Assembly (NCBI RefSeq): GCF_035916875.1
Contig: NZ_JAXUHN010000020.1
Location: 1 to 15,577 of the forward strand
Direction: 5' to 3'
Source of the DNA: Methylomicrobium sp035916875
GTDB taxonomy: Bacteria; Pseudomonadota; Gammaproteobacteria; Methylococcales; Methylomonadaceae
Length of the DNA stretch: 15,577 bases
The notes below the pieces were generated by a model that saw nothing but the letters and a program-made list of their open reading frames with translations, ran no database searches and was not told the DNA's origin. Each line of letters opens with the position of its first letter. The first letter of the stretch is position 1. The position numbers were made by a program, and so were the translations under genes. This document shows, piece by piece, positions 8,101-15,128 of this stretch.

Positions 8101-8893
8101 CGATGCCGACTGGCTGACGCGGGAGCGGCAGGTTCTGCAACAGTTGGACCAAACATTGGCACAAGCTCAAACCGTGCTTAACGAACGTCGGCAGCAATGC
8201 GAAAAGCATTTACATGCGCGAAGCTCGTTGGAGAGTCGGGACAGCCTGGAAACGCAATTACTGGCGCTATCGGTCCAGCTTGAGGAGTTGGCTCGGCAAC
8301 ACGGTGAACTAAATCTGCAACGACGAATGGACGACGAGCGCTTGCAAGCCAGTGCGGGCTTGCAAGTGCAGATCACTTCGCAAACCGCCGTCAACAACAC
8401 CTGGGCCAAGTTGAGCAGCATTATCGGTTCTGCCGACGGCAAACGTTTCCGTAACATCGCGCAACAACTAACGCTGGATATTTTGCTGGGCTATGCCAAC
8501 CAGCATTTGAAAGACCTCAGCCGGCGTTATCGCTTGGAACGCGTAGGCGACACCTTGGCGCTGCAGGTAGTGGATCAGGACATGGGCGATGAAATCCGTT
8601 CGGTACATTCTCTGTCGGGTGGTGAATCGTTTCTGCTATCGCTGGCATTGGCGTTGGGGCTCGCGTCGCTATCTTCAAACCGCGTCTGCGTCGAATCTCT
8701 GTTCATCGACGAAGGTTTTGGCAGTCTGGATGCGGAGACACTTCGAGTGGCGATGGATGCGCTGGATAGTTTGCAATCCTTGGGTCGCAAAGTCGGTGTC
8801 ATTTCCCACGTCCAGGAAATGACCGAGCGCATTGGCACCCGGATTGAAGTCAAGCGGGTCGGTAGCGGCTTGGGTAAAGTTAGTGTTTGTTAA
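5159..8893 (+). CDS. sbcC: Exonuclease subunit SbcC (Rad50-type SMC ATPase)
   Basis: ATPase and DNA-tethering subunit of SbcCD. The 1244 residues are somewhat longer than E. coli SbcC, mostly coiled coil. The N-terminal ATPase half carries Walker A GPTGSGKST (37-45) and the Q-loop Gln at about 172 in LLAQNEFSVF. Long Gln/Glu/Ala-rich coiled coils run from about 200 to 1060. They are interrupted by the zinc hook CPVC at 615-618. The C-terminal half has the ABC signature LSGGES starting at 1152, Walker B ending in D1184-E1185 (FIDEGFGSLD) and the switch His in ISHVQEM. No frame disruption is visible. The ATGA overlap with sbcD implies translation coupling and balanced subunit amounts. Confidence 0.97.
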   Translation: MKILAIRGKNLASLAGEFSIDFLEQPLASAGLFAISGPTGSGKSTLLDTLCLALFDKTPRLQQAGSKGVHLRDVGDETLPPHDARNLLRRGSAEGYAEVEFIGNDRQHYRCRWSVRRARLRADGKLQASEMTLFRLPELQAIGGKKTEVQDAIIEKLGLNFDQFTRAVLLAQNEFSVFLKAGDDERASLLETLTGTGQYSDISKRAFERAKLERQKLDALLHQLAARQPLAENEREALLEQIRVLQDGVNHAQQQKATIETHLNWHQRNQELQTAELDAQSRVGQAQDEHLQSQARRDYLSLIESLQAGRPLLVDHDRLHGECQRQQQQLDAAETAVATAVDSQQSTMQKQKAAEQYLQATEQRKAEAEVEIVKARALDVEINTLLPQHLKQQQDLLQARHQLSELQGQCNDAQQKRQQTELDLVECSAWLDSNAGLARLSEQWPRWDTLFKQSKTISHQLDAARSLCSKSEASLSLVQETVKTVQVQLDGLQSKVSEANQRRETAESHAKPFDADALTAEHGQHEFRLSQLRKADSCWLELTKLNSTSDNQHQALHALKEQRQQSREGLEVVISRLPALVASHEQAAKMLDLAKLACSENVETLRTQLQPGSECPVCGSTQHPFASEAHPLREELKALETEVQACLQRRKQAEQEKDRLNLDIQQIDKQAEAASGALETLATQIAEQRKLWDVHAESLGCSSMADESITPWLIQQTKAEEQAQRVVSDRLKAMGSAFSARDQARQALEEIIQQQYGFQQQLDRAKADQQTAQIALDNAKEKQKALAKQLEQQMDELDAAFEGSIWRQDWLADAESFYQRYLQQAQDWRTRQVQREQLTNQLAIQQTSLAGLRSSVAQTETHLDAAADSFGGIDAELSNKQQQRQAILNGRSVTEVDAELAKALNEAKVALQAAITAAHAATTQAATAQETVSQLRNILVARQAQSATAELQLTQWLQGFALFRPELPPLSLLDLRQHLQHDADWLTRERQVLQQLDQTLAQAQTVLNERRQQCEKHLHARSSLESRDSLETQLLALSVQLEELARQHGELNLQRRMDDERLQASAGLQVQITSQTAVNNTWAKLSSIIGSADGKRFRNIAQQLTLDILLGYANQHLKDLSRRYRLERVGDTLALQVVDQDMGDEIRSVHSLSGGESFLLSLALALGLASLSSNRVCVESLFIDEGFGSLDAETLRVAMDALDSLQSLGRKVGVISHVQEMTERIGTRIEVKRVGSGLGKVSVC

Positions 8894-9148
8894 AGCGTGA
8901 CGGTTTTTGTACGTGGTTATCAATTCATTACAAACCTGGTTGGATCATATGTGGCCGATAGCGTCAAAGAGGGTGTAATACCGTTAGACTAGAAGCCAAC
9001 GATGTAAAACGGCTTTCAATATTTTTCCACTATTCTGTACCGTTTTTCCGGTCAATAAAAATAACGTATGCCACCCTTGGCGCTTTTCTGCATTCATTTT
9101 GAGTGGCATGAATTAAGTGGTAATTAATCGTGTATTGTTCACCGAAAG
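8894..9148. other. Intergenic region between convergent sbcC and the methyltransferase gene
   Basis: About 255 bp of AT-rich DNA with no convincing coding potential. It contains a 7-bp inverted repeat, ATGCCAC at 9068-9074 and GTGGCAT at 9103-9109, around a 28-nt loop. I see no GC-rich stem followed by a T-tract for either flanking gene, so no terminator is called. Confidence 0.5.
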
Positions 9149-9838
9149 TTACCAAATCCCGGGAAAGAGGCGATAGCGGGTACTTTTAAGATAATCCCGA
9201 TAGCCCTTGAGGTCTCTCGCCAATATGCTTTCTTCGTTCCGAATCCTCGCTACCAGGATTGGAATGATGAACACCGCAGGCAATAGAGCCCAGTACGAGC
9301 CCAAAGCCAGAGGCGTTGCCAGATAGACCAATATTCCGCCGAAATACATCGGATGACGAACCATGGCATAAGGGCCGGTGGATATCACGCGCTGATCCGA
9401 CTCCACTTCGACGACGCGAGACGCGTAGGGATTCTCTCTGAATACCCAAAAAATTACGCAATACCCCATCAGGACGATGATATCTGCAATGGCCACCAAG
9501 ACCGTGGGTACATCGGACGCTGTAGAGCGTTGATCGAAACCTGGCGTCAGGAAGGTGACCACGAACCAAAACCAAGCAAAGCCTATAATCCATCGCTGTT
9601 GCGGCTCTTTCTCGCGCATCCTCATACGTCGTTCCAGCAACCCCGGGCTGTTTTTGAGCAAGTACTGCACAATCAACGATGTGGTAATGAGCATGATGGC
9701 CAGGTAGACCCACGCTTCCCAATATCGTACCGTCCCGGCGGATAGGAAGAGCATCGCCGATATCACCAGGAATGCTAGCCAGAGTAGCACATAGGCCGTT
9801 CTGCCCAGCTTTTGCTGTGCTAATCGCTCATTATTCAT
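9149..9838 (-). CDS. Isoprenylcysteine carboxyl methyltransferase (ICMT) family membrane protein
   Basis: The 229-residue integral membrane protein has about five hydrophobic segments, near residues 14-34, 40-61, 84-102, 110-131 and 168-196. The C-terminal half carries the hallmark of this S-adenosylmethionine-dependent family: STGPYAMVRHPMYFGGIL, a later RIRNEESILARDLKGY segment and the terminal YRLFPGIW. The family includes eukaryotic ICMT, bacterial phospholipid N-methyltransferases and many uncharacterised bacterial members, so the substrate is unknown. The gene stands alone on the - strand. Its start is placed at the ATG ending at 9838, which gives a charged N-terminus before the first membrane segment; no strong ribosome binding site precedes it. 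Confidence 0.88.
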   Translation of the reverse strand: MNNERLAQQKLGRTAYVLLWLAFLVISAMLFLSAGTVRYWEAWVYLAIMLITTSLIVQYLLKNSPGLLERRMRMREKEPQQRWIIGFAWFWFVVTFLTPGFDQRSTASDVPTVLVAIADIIVLMGYCVIFWVFRENPYASRVVEVESDQRVISTGPYAMVRHPMYFGGILVYLATPLALGSYWALLPAVFIIPILVARIRNEESILARDLKGYRDYLKSTRYRLFPGIW

Positions 9839-9864
9839 TAGCCGTGGATTCTGAAAAATACATG

Positions 9865-9879
9865 CCCCACTTCGTGGGG
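9865..9879. repeat. Strong small hairpin, 6-bp GC-rich stem with 3-nt loop
   Basis: CCCCAC and GTGGGG flank TTC. The hairpin lies 27 bp upstream of the - strand methyltransferase start, so it would sit in that gene's leader. Read on the - strand, a TATTTTT run follows a few bases later (9854-9860), which could make it a weak terminator for anything entering from the right. Function uncertain. Confidence 0.45.
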
Positions 9880-10049
9880 ATTAACTTCTGCCCTAAGCAA
9901 AAGGCCGTTTGCGGTTTATGAGGGAGATTCCTTTAATCCATCAGAGTCAATAGTCATTGCGGTCGCGATGAAATCTCTGATGTTGAGAATCTCCATATCC
10001 TCCACGATAACCTTAATAATTTCCACTGCTATTAGGGTGGAAATCCGTT

Positions 10050-10298
10050 ACCCAAACAGATCTCTCCGAAACCGTGGTCAAGCAAACGGTATCGGCCAAC
10101 GCACGCCGGCATGAACTTGAGCGGCAAAACCTTGACCTTGCGCCTGATCAAAGTCGTCTTGCCCACCGCGTGCCACACGATCAAGTGGTGGAACTGATTT
10201 CTCTTTGCGCCGGGACACTCGAACGTAAACGACCCGATCGAAAAGCACCCAGACCCAAAAACCGTATCGCCCCCAAACCCAAACGGCAGTGTCGATGA
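10050..10298 (+). pseudogene. Probable relict transposase C-terminus (IS4-like), frame-disrupted
   Basis: Three pieces in two frames read like the end of a DDE transposase. One frame gives SETVVKQTVSANARRHEL (from about 10065), a second gives LSGKTLTLRLIKVVLPT (about 10116-10166), and the first resumes with HRVPHDQVVELISLCAGTLE (from about 10161) and a basic tail that stops at 10298. The alternation implies two compensating frameshifts and no working protein. The IS4-like assignment rests on the LTLRLIKVVLP pattern and the Arg/Lys/Pro-rich tail and is from memory, so it is tentative. The N-terminal part of such a protein is not visible upstream. The IS5-type element is inserted 12 bp after its stop. 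Confidence 0.4.
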
Positions 10299-10310
10299 GG
10301 CTTAACTTAA

Positions 10311-11489
10311 GGAAGCTCTGAATAAGTAGGTTTTATGGTTGACACCGTACGACCAGCCGAGGCTCTTCGGCGAAAATAGGCAAATTCTTCCCGGCAGCGC
10401 CCGCTATTGGGGTGGTTTCGCCCAGTGTTCCCGGTTTTCCAGGACACGGGACGCACTATCCCCTAGGTCGGTCTCATTGCCTGCCTAACGTGATAAAGGT
10501 TGCCCAGGGCAAACAGCAGATAGAGTTGCTGCCCGTTCTTGAACAGGCCCCGATAACGCACCTTGGTATAGCCGAATTGGCGCTTGACGATCCGGAACGG
10601 ATGCTCGACCGCTGCTCGCAAAGGGGCCAGCATGCGGTTGTAGAGCGCTTGCTCAGCAGGCAAGTCTCGCCCTTCTTGCGCTTGAACGGAAACGCCCAGA
10701 CCGGCTCTCCCTCCTGGAGATCCGCCTCCAGATTGCGTTCCTTGCGACTATAGGCCCGATCGCCCAGAACGATCCGTTCCTCGCCGTGCAACAAGGCATC
10801 CGTCATGACGCCATCCGCGACCTTCGCCGTGGTAACCTCCAGCGTATGCACCAGGCCCGATTCGGCATCGACCCCGATATGCGCCTTCATCCCAAAGTGA
10901 TAGTTGTTACCTTTCTTGGTCGAACTCATCTCTTTATCCCGCTTCCGTTCCCGGTTCTTGGTGGACGGCGGCGCCGCAATCAAGGTGGCATCGACGATCG
11001 TCCCTTGCCGCAGCAACAAGCCTTTTTCGGCCAACAGCGCCGCTGTTTCATCAAATAGGGTTTGCGCCAACTGATGGCTTTCCAACAGACGCCGGAACTT
11101 GAGGATCGTCGTCTCGTCCGGCATGGCGTCCTCTCCGGCATCAAGCCCGGCAAACTCGCGCAGCATCGGTATATCGTGCAATGCCTCCTCCATCGCCGGA
11201 TCGGAATAGCCGAACCACTGCTGCATCAGGTGGATACGCAGCATCGTCGCCAACGGAAACGGGCGCCGGCCTCGGCCAGCCGTCGGGTAGTGCGGCACAA
11301 TGCGGCTCTCCCATAAGGCCCAGGGCACCACCTGTTCCATCTCCTGGAGAAATTGTTGCCGTCGAGTCTGCTTCGGTTTCTTCACAAACAGAGGGGCACT
11401 GAGTCCGAGTTGTTTCATTGGAGGGCACCTATCGAATATGGCGGGCTGAGGATATTTTATCGCAGGCATAGGACTTATTCAGAGTTTCC
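10311..11489 (-). mobile_element. IS5-family insertion sequence, 1179 bp, with terminal inverted repeats and TTAA target duplication
   Basis: The 17-bp ends, GGAAGCTCTGAATAAGT at 10311-10327 and ACTTATTCAGAGTTTCC at 11473-11489, are inverted repeats with one mismatch. Directly outside lie TTAA at 10307-10310 and TTAA at 11490-11493, a 4-bp target duplication fitting the YTAR preference of the IS5 group. The single transposase gene reads on the - strand but is frameshifted. Complete ends and a preserved duplication point to a fairly recent insertion. Confidence 0.93.
10463..11418 (-). pseudogene. IS5-family DDE transposase, frameshifted near its 3' end
   Basis: The main frame starts MKQLGLSAPLFVKKPKQTRR at 11418; an in-frame ATG at 11469 would add 17 residues but is less typical. 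It carries the DUF772-like N-terminal domain (LRIHLMQQWFGYSDPAMEEAL), the first catalytic Asp in GTIVDATLI and the second in VLGDRAYSRKE. After FKRKKGE the frame is lost at about 10664-10668 and continues into unrelated sequence to 10474. The expected C-terminus, LPAEQALYNRMLAPLR, then AAVEHPFRIVKRQFGYTKVR with the catalytic Glu, is encoded in another frame from 10663 to 10463. A one-base deletion explains this. The transposase is therefore probably inactive unless ribosomes or polymerase shift frame there. Confidence 0.9.
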
Positions 11490-11574
11490 TTAACGGCATT
11501 GCGGCTATGCGGGGGGCGTCATGCACCGCTCCACTACCGTTACGCTTCCTGTACTCCTTCGCTGGTTAACACTG

Positions 11575-12185
11575 TCAATGCAATTGGTGAAGTTCCAGCC
11601 GGCGTAATTTGGGCGCCAACTTTGCAGTTGCAGGCACCACAATCAATGTCATCAAGCCACCGAAAATCACTGATGGCATCAACCCCAGCAGGCGTGCCGC
11701 AACACCCGATTCAAATGCCCCTAGTTCGTTCGATGATCCAATAAAGATGCCGTTTATCGCGGAAACTTGTCCGTGCATAGTATCGGGTGTCGCCAGTTGC
11801 AAGATGGTCGTGCGCATCACCACGGACACCCCATCGCAAACGCCGGAGACCATCAAGAATAGTGCGCCAACCCAAAAATTCATGGCTAAAGCAAAGCCGA
11901 TAATGCAGATACCGAATCCCGCTACCGTCGCCAACAGCCAACGTCCGGCATGTAAATTGATTGGGAAGCGCGCGAGCAATAATCCCGTCATCAGGCACCG
12001 ATGGCCGGAGCGGCGCGAAGAATTCCAAGTCCCTCAGGACCATAATGATAGACGTCGTGAATGAAAGCCGGCAGCATGGCCACCGCACCGCCAAACAAAA
12101 CGGCAAACATATCTAAAGTTTGTATGAAGACGGCAACATCGTTCGCAAAATTGCCTAGCTGCTCTTTTTTATTGCGAATTCCTTT
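11575..12185 (-). pseudogene. Remnant of an MFS transporter, C-terminal half, frameshifted
   Basis: Reading on the - strand from about 12185, one frame gives LDMFAVLFGGAVAMLPAF and ends EGLGILRAAPAIGA followed by a TGA at 11991-11993. The next frame continues without a gap as MTGLLLARFPINLHAGRWLL and runs to 11575. It includes the conserved-looking VMRTTILQLATPDTMHGQVS and NGIFIGSSNELGAFESGVAA segments. One lost base in what was probably GCC-NTG-ATG restores a single protein. These are the later membrane segments of a major facilitator permease of the multidrug or enterobactin-exporter type. The N-terminal half (about 200 residues) is absent: the remnant abuts the stop codon of the stomatin gene in the same frame. 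The substrate is unknown. Confidence 0.82.
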
Positions 12186-12188
12186 TGA

Positions 12189-12962
12189 TTAACCATTTTT
12201 CTTTTGTAGAGAATGGGTAAATTCTTTTGCCGCAGTAACAAAGTCTGAAGGCATCAAGACTATCGTCGTCGTATTATTCTCCGCGCCCACTTCGGTAATC
12301 ATTTGCATTCTGCGCAGTTCCAGCGCCGATGGATTTTCTGAAATGATTTTTGCGGCATCATTCAGTTTTTGTGAAGCTTCTTGCTCTGCTTCCGCCTTGA
12401 TGATTCGGGAGCGTTTTTCGCGGATTGCTTCAGCCTCTTTGGCCATGGCTCGTTGCATGGTTTGGGGAATTTCAACGTCCTTCATTTCGACAAATTCCAC
12501 TGTTAGCCCCCAAGAGTCCGTGATTTGATCGACGATCTCGCGAACCGCATGGTTTATTTTGTCCCTTTCTCGTAGTACCTCGTCAAGAATATGTTGGCCG
12601 ATCACATTCCGCAAAGTTGTTAGAGCGGCCTGGTAGGTTGCATATTGATAGTCTTTTACCGAAATCACCGCTTTAGAAGGATCGTGAACCTTGTAGTACA
12701 AAACCGCATTGACTTTAACTGTTACACTGTCCCGGGTGACGGTTTCCTGCGATTCGATATCGACGGTCGAAGTTCTAATATCGATTCGCACTTTTTGATC
12801 AACCAGCGGTATTATCCAGTACAGCCCCGGGCCTTTAATTCCGGAATATCTACCCAGCCGGAATATGACCCCTCGCTGGTATTCACGGTCTATCCTGAAG
12901 CCGGAGAGAACGATTAAAAAAACGATCACTGCAAAAATTTCGATGCAGGAAATGTCGATCAT
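12189..12962 (-). CDS. Stomatin/slipin-type SPFH domain protein
   Basis: Membrane-associated scaffold of the stomatin-prohibitin-flotillin-HflK/C superfamily, typically forming cage-like oligomers at the inner membrane. The 257 residues have one N-terminal hydrophobic segment (about 5-21), then the SPFH core: REYQRGVIFRLGRYSGIKGPGLYWIIP, the TVTRDSVTVKVNAVLYYKV region, and a long charged helix rich in Ala, Glu and Lys (AMAKEAEAIREKRSRIIKAE). The C-terminus NTTTIVLMPSDFV is characteristic of bacterial slipins. Slipins usually sit beside an NfeD-type protein; here the upstream partner is instead a short protein whose stop overlaps this start (ATGA, 12959-12962). The low GC content contrasts with zwf on the right. 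Confidence 0.94.
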   Translation of the reverse strand: MIDISCIEIFAVIVFLIVLSGFRIDREYQRGVIFRLGRYSGIKGPGLYWIIPLVDQKVRIDIRTSTVDIESQETVTRDSVTVKVNAVLYYKVHDPSKAVISVKDYQYATYQAALTTLRNVIGQHILDEVLRERDKINHAVREIVDQITDSWGLTVEFVEMKDVEIPQTMQRAMAKEAEAIREKRSRIIKAEAEQEASQKLNDAAKIISENPSALELRRMQMITEVGAENNTTTIVLMPSDFVTAAKEFTHSLQKKNG

Positions 12963-13186
12963 ATGCTTTCAAAAATCATCACAAGTTGCATGGCGAAAAC
13001 GCCCTCAAGGACCAACGTTTGTTCTACCGAGGGCAGGTTGGAATCTGCCGGGCTGGTTGAGGGGATTGGCGGCTGTGCTTCATTTTTCTCGCCTTGTCCA
13101 TAGGTTGCTGTCGAAAGCAGGCTCCCGACAGCGAGAAGAAGGATGACAACGCGGAGAATGTGTGATTTGAAGCTTTGTGTGGCCAT
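12959..13186 (-). CDS. Small signal-peptide-bearing protein, unknown function, coupled to the stomatin gene
   Basis: I do not recognise the family. From the ATG at 13184-13186 the product has 75 residues. It starts MATQSFKSHILRVVILLLAV, a basic region and hydrophobic core typical of a Sec signal peptide, with possible cleavage near TYG-QG around residue 30. A Pro/Ser-rich stretch (PPIPSTSPADSNLP) and a hydrophobic C-terminal segment (LVLEGVFAMQLVMIF) follow. The open frame extends 46 codons further upstream, but that part looks non-coding and lacks a signal sequence, whereas this ATG has GGGGG about eight bases upstream. The ATGA overlap with the SPFH gene implies joint expression. It occupies the place where NfeD-family partners of slipins are usually found, but I see no NfeD protease or OB-fold sequence. 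Confidence 0.6.
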   Translation of the reverse strand: MATQSFKSHILRVVILLLAVGSLLSTATYGQGEKNEAQPPIPSTSPADSNLPSVEQTLVLEGVFAMQLVMIFESI

Positions 13187-13255
13187 GATTGCCCCCGGTG
13201 TTGAAATAAAACTAATGACTATACGATCGGAGTGTCGTTCAATGATTCTATGAGT

Positions 13256-13285
13256 ATTATCTTTATCCGTAATGGCTATTAACAA
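13256..13285 (-). promoter_or_regulatory. Candidate sigma-70 promoter for the small protein and stomatin pair
   Basis: On the - strand, TTGTTA (13280-13285) and GATAAT (13256-13261) are separated by 18 bases, about 70 bp upstream of the start codon at 13186. The two boxes fit the consensus fairly well, and the position fits. No other support. Confidence 0.35.
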
Positions 13286-13409
13286 GTTGCAGTTGGAAGA
13301 AATACCAGCTGATGTGTGACGCATAGCTTGAGTAGTCGATTAGGAATTTGATTTTCCCAGAATTGCCTTTGGAGCACTGGCTCAGGTTAGCTGAGATGAA
13401 ATACAATGG

Positions 13410-13702
13410 ATGTTCAAATTTAAAGACATCGTGATCGGTTCTTGGTTGCTAAACCTTAACGCCGATACCCTTCAGGACGGTCTCGCGCTAGCGAAGTTTG
13501 ACGGTGGAATTTCAGATTCCAGCGAAGGATGCTAATTGACCATGACCGCGGTCGATGAGGGGGGGCGGCGCAGATGGTCAGTGCGGAGCCCTTCGGGTGT
13601 TTTGAGTTTCGGGACCGCAGACGGCAGCCGACTACGCCGATCGCCTTCTCTCCGCCAAGACAGCAGTTTAGTGGATATGATGTGAAGAATGGAGATAGTT
13701 GA
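13410..13702 (+). pseudogene. gnd: Decayed C-terminus of 6-phosphogluconate dehydrogenase
   Basis: Pieces in all three + frames line up in order with the end of decarboxylating 6-phosphogluconate dehydrogenase. From 13410 the sequence reads MFKFKDIVIGSWLLNLNADT, then LALAKFDGGISDSSEG, a TAA stop, and TMTAVDEG. This matches the family pattern SWLLDLTA..LAKF.G.ISDSGEGRWT..A.DE. Farther on, another frame gives AAQMVSAEPFGCFEFRDR, then ADYADRLLSAK, then QQFSGYDVKNGDS ending at TGA 13700-13702. The AEVWRRGS segment expected before VIGSWLL is missing, RW is replaced by a stop, and at least two frameshifts are needed. The first two thirds of the gene are absent. The stop falls just before the zwf start, so an intact gnd-zwf pair once existed here. 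Identification is from remembered family motifs. Confidence 0.75.
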
Positions 13703-13703
13703 G

Positions 13704-15128
13704 ATGAACAAGACCAACGGCGGCGCGGCGCGGTCCGACGCTCTAGTGCTTTTCGGTGTGACGGGCGATCTGGCGTACAAGAAAATCTTTCCGGCACTCT
13801 ACGCGATGACGAAGCGTGGTGCCTTCAATGCCCCGGTGGTCGGCGTTGCCGCTCCGAAGTGGAGCACAGATCAACTGCGTCAACGGGCGATGGATAGCAT
13901 AAAGAAATCCGGCAAGATCGATGACCAAGGCGCACTAGACCATCTGCTCTCCCTGCTCAGTTACGTGTGCGGTGACTATAACGACCGAGATACCTTCACG
14001 GCGATAAAAAATGCTCTGGGTAGTGCCAGGAGCCCGGCGCACTACCTCGCCATACCTCCCTCGCTGTTCGCGACGGTCATCCAGGGACTCGGCGCAGCGG
14101 GCTTGGATGACCAAGCGCGCGTCATCGTCGAAAAGCCGTTCGGTCGCGACCTGGCCTCTGCACGCGAGCTAAACCGTATCGCGCATTCGGTATTTCCAGA
14201 GGACTCGATCTTTCGTATCGACCACTATCTCGGCAAGGAGGCGATCATGAATATCCTTTATTTTCGCTTCGCCAATTCGTTTCTGGAGCCGATTTGGAAC
14301 CGCAACTGCGTGGCCAGCGTCCAGATCACGCTGGCCGAGGATTTCGGCGTAGAGGGTCGCGGCGCGTTTTACGAGACAGCCGGATGTCTGCGCGACGTCA
14401 TTCAGAACCACCTGTTCCAGATCGTCGCGTTGCTGGGCATGGAGCCGCCAGCCTATCAGGGCTTTGGCGCCGTGCATGCCGAAAAAGCCAAGGTGTTCCA
14501 AGCCATGCGTCCGCTACAGCCGGACGATGTGGCGCGTGGCCAGTACGCGGGCTACCGGAAGGAACCCGGCGTAGCGAAAGACTCTGATGTGGAGACGTTC
14601 TGCGCCCTGAGGCTGTTCATCGACTCATGGCGTTGGCATGGGGTGCCGTGGTACTTGCGCTCTGGCAAGTTTTTGGCTGAAACCGCGGCGGAGGTGCTGG
14701 TGGAACTGAAACCGCCACCTCAAAGACTGTTCGACGATTCAGCGCCGGCAGCGGGACGAGCCAATTATCTGCGCTTCCGGCTCTCCCCCAACTCCGCCAT
14801 TGCTCTCGCCGCTCGCGTCAAGCGCGCAGGGAAGGAGTTCATCGGCGACCAACGAGAGCTCTACTTGGTTGAAGAGCAACTGGGAGAGCAAGCGCCCTAC
14901 GAACGGTTGTTGGGAGATGCCATGACTGGCGACGGCGCACTCTTCACCCGTGAGGACGCGATTGAGGCAGCCTGGGCAGTGGTCGACCCCGTCCTTAATA
15001 CGCCCCGCCGGGTTTGCCCTTACAAACGCGGCAGCTGGGGCCCAAAAAAGGCTGACGCGCTCATCGCAGCGGACGGCCGCTGGCACAATCCCGAACCAAC
15101 AGAGGCAAAAGATGGCAGCGCCGAATAA
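13704..15128 (+). CDS. zwf: Glucose-6-phosphate 1-dehydrogenase
   Basis: Oxidises glucose 6-phosphate to 6-phosphogluconolactone with NAD(P)+, the first step of the oxidative pentose phosphate and Entner-Doudoroff routes. From ATG 13704 the protein has 474 residues, normal for the family. FGVTGDLA (17-24) is the dinucleotide-binding fingerprint. EKPFGRDL and the active-site signature RIDHYLGKE (171-179) follow; the catalytic His is in the family-typical position farther on. NHLFQIVALLGMEPP and the C-terminal WAVVDPVL are also typical. An ATG at 13689 would add MEIVE, but GGAG at 13691-13694 is well placed for 13704, which lies one base after the relict gnd stop. The gene is GC-richer than the stomatin region. 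With gnd dead here, 6-phosphogluconate must be handled by an enzyme encoded elsewhere. Confidence 0.96.
   Translation: MNKTNGGAARSDALVLFGVTGDLAYKKIFPALYAMTKRGAFNAPVVGVAAPKWSTDQLRQRAMDSIKKSGKIDDQGALDHLLSLLSYVCGDYNDRDTFTAIKNALGSARSPAHYLAIPPSLFATVIQGLGAAGLDDQARVIVEKPFGRDLASARELNRIAHSVFPEDSIFRIDHYLGKEAIMNILYFRFANSFLEPIWNRNCVASVQITLAEDFGVEGRGAFYETAGCLRDVIQNHLFQIVALLGMEPPAYQGFGAVHAEKAKVFQAMRPLQPDDVARGQYAGYRKEPGVAKDSDVETFCALRLFIDSWRWHGVPWYLRSGKFLAETAAEVLVELKPPPQRLFDDSAPAAGRANYLRFRLSPNSAIALAARVKRAGKEFIGDQRELYLVEEQLGEQAPYERLLGDAMTGDGALFTREDAIEAAWAVVDPVLNTPRRVCPYKRGSWGPKKADALIAADGRWHNPEPTEAKDGSAE

Noticed and set aside
9926..10036. Short - strand frame ending NIRDFIATAMTIDSDGLKES and stop
   Set aside because: Composition is protein-like, but at 26 to 36 codons, with no recognised family and only a poorly spaced GGAG, it cannot be supported as a gene.
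10074..10298. 74-residue open frame taken as an intact small gene
   Set aside because: Its middle does not look like protein in this frame while the neighbouring frame does; better explained as a frame-broken transposase end.
13456..13797. 113-residue open frame on the - strand opposite the zwf start
   Set aside because: It is opposite the gnd relict and zwf; the + strand pieces match a known family, this one does not.
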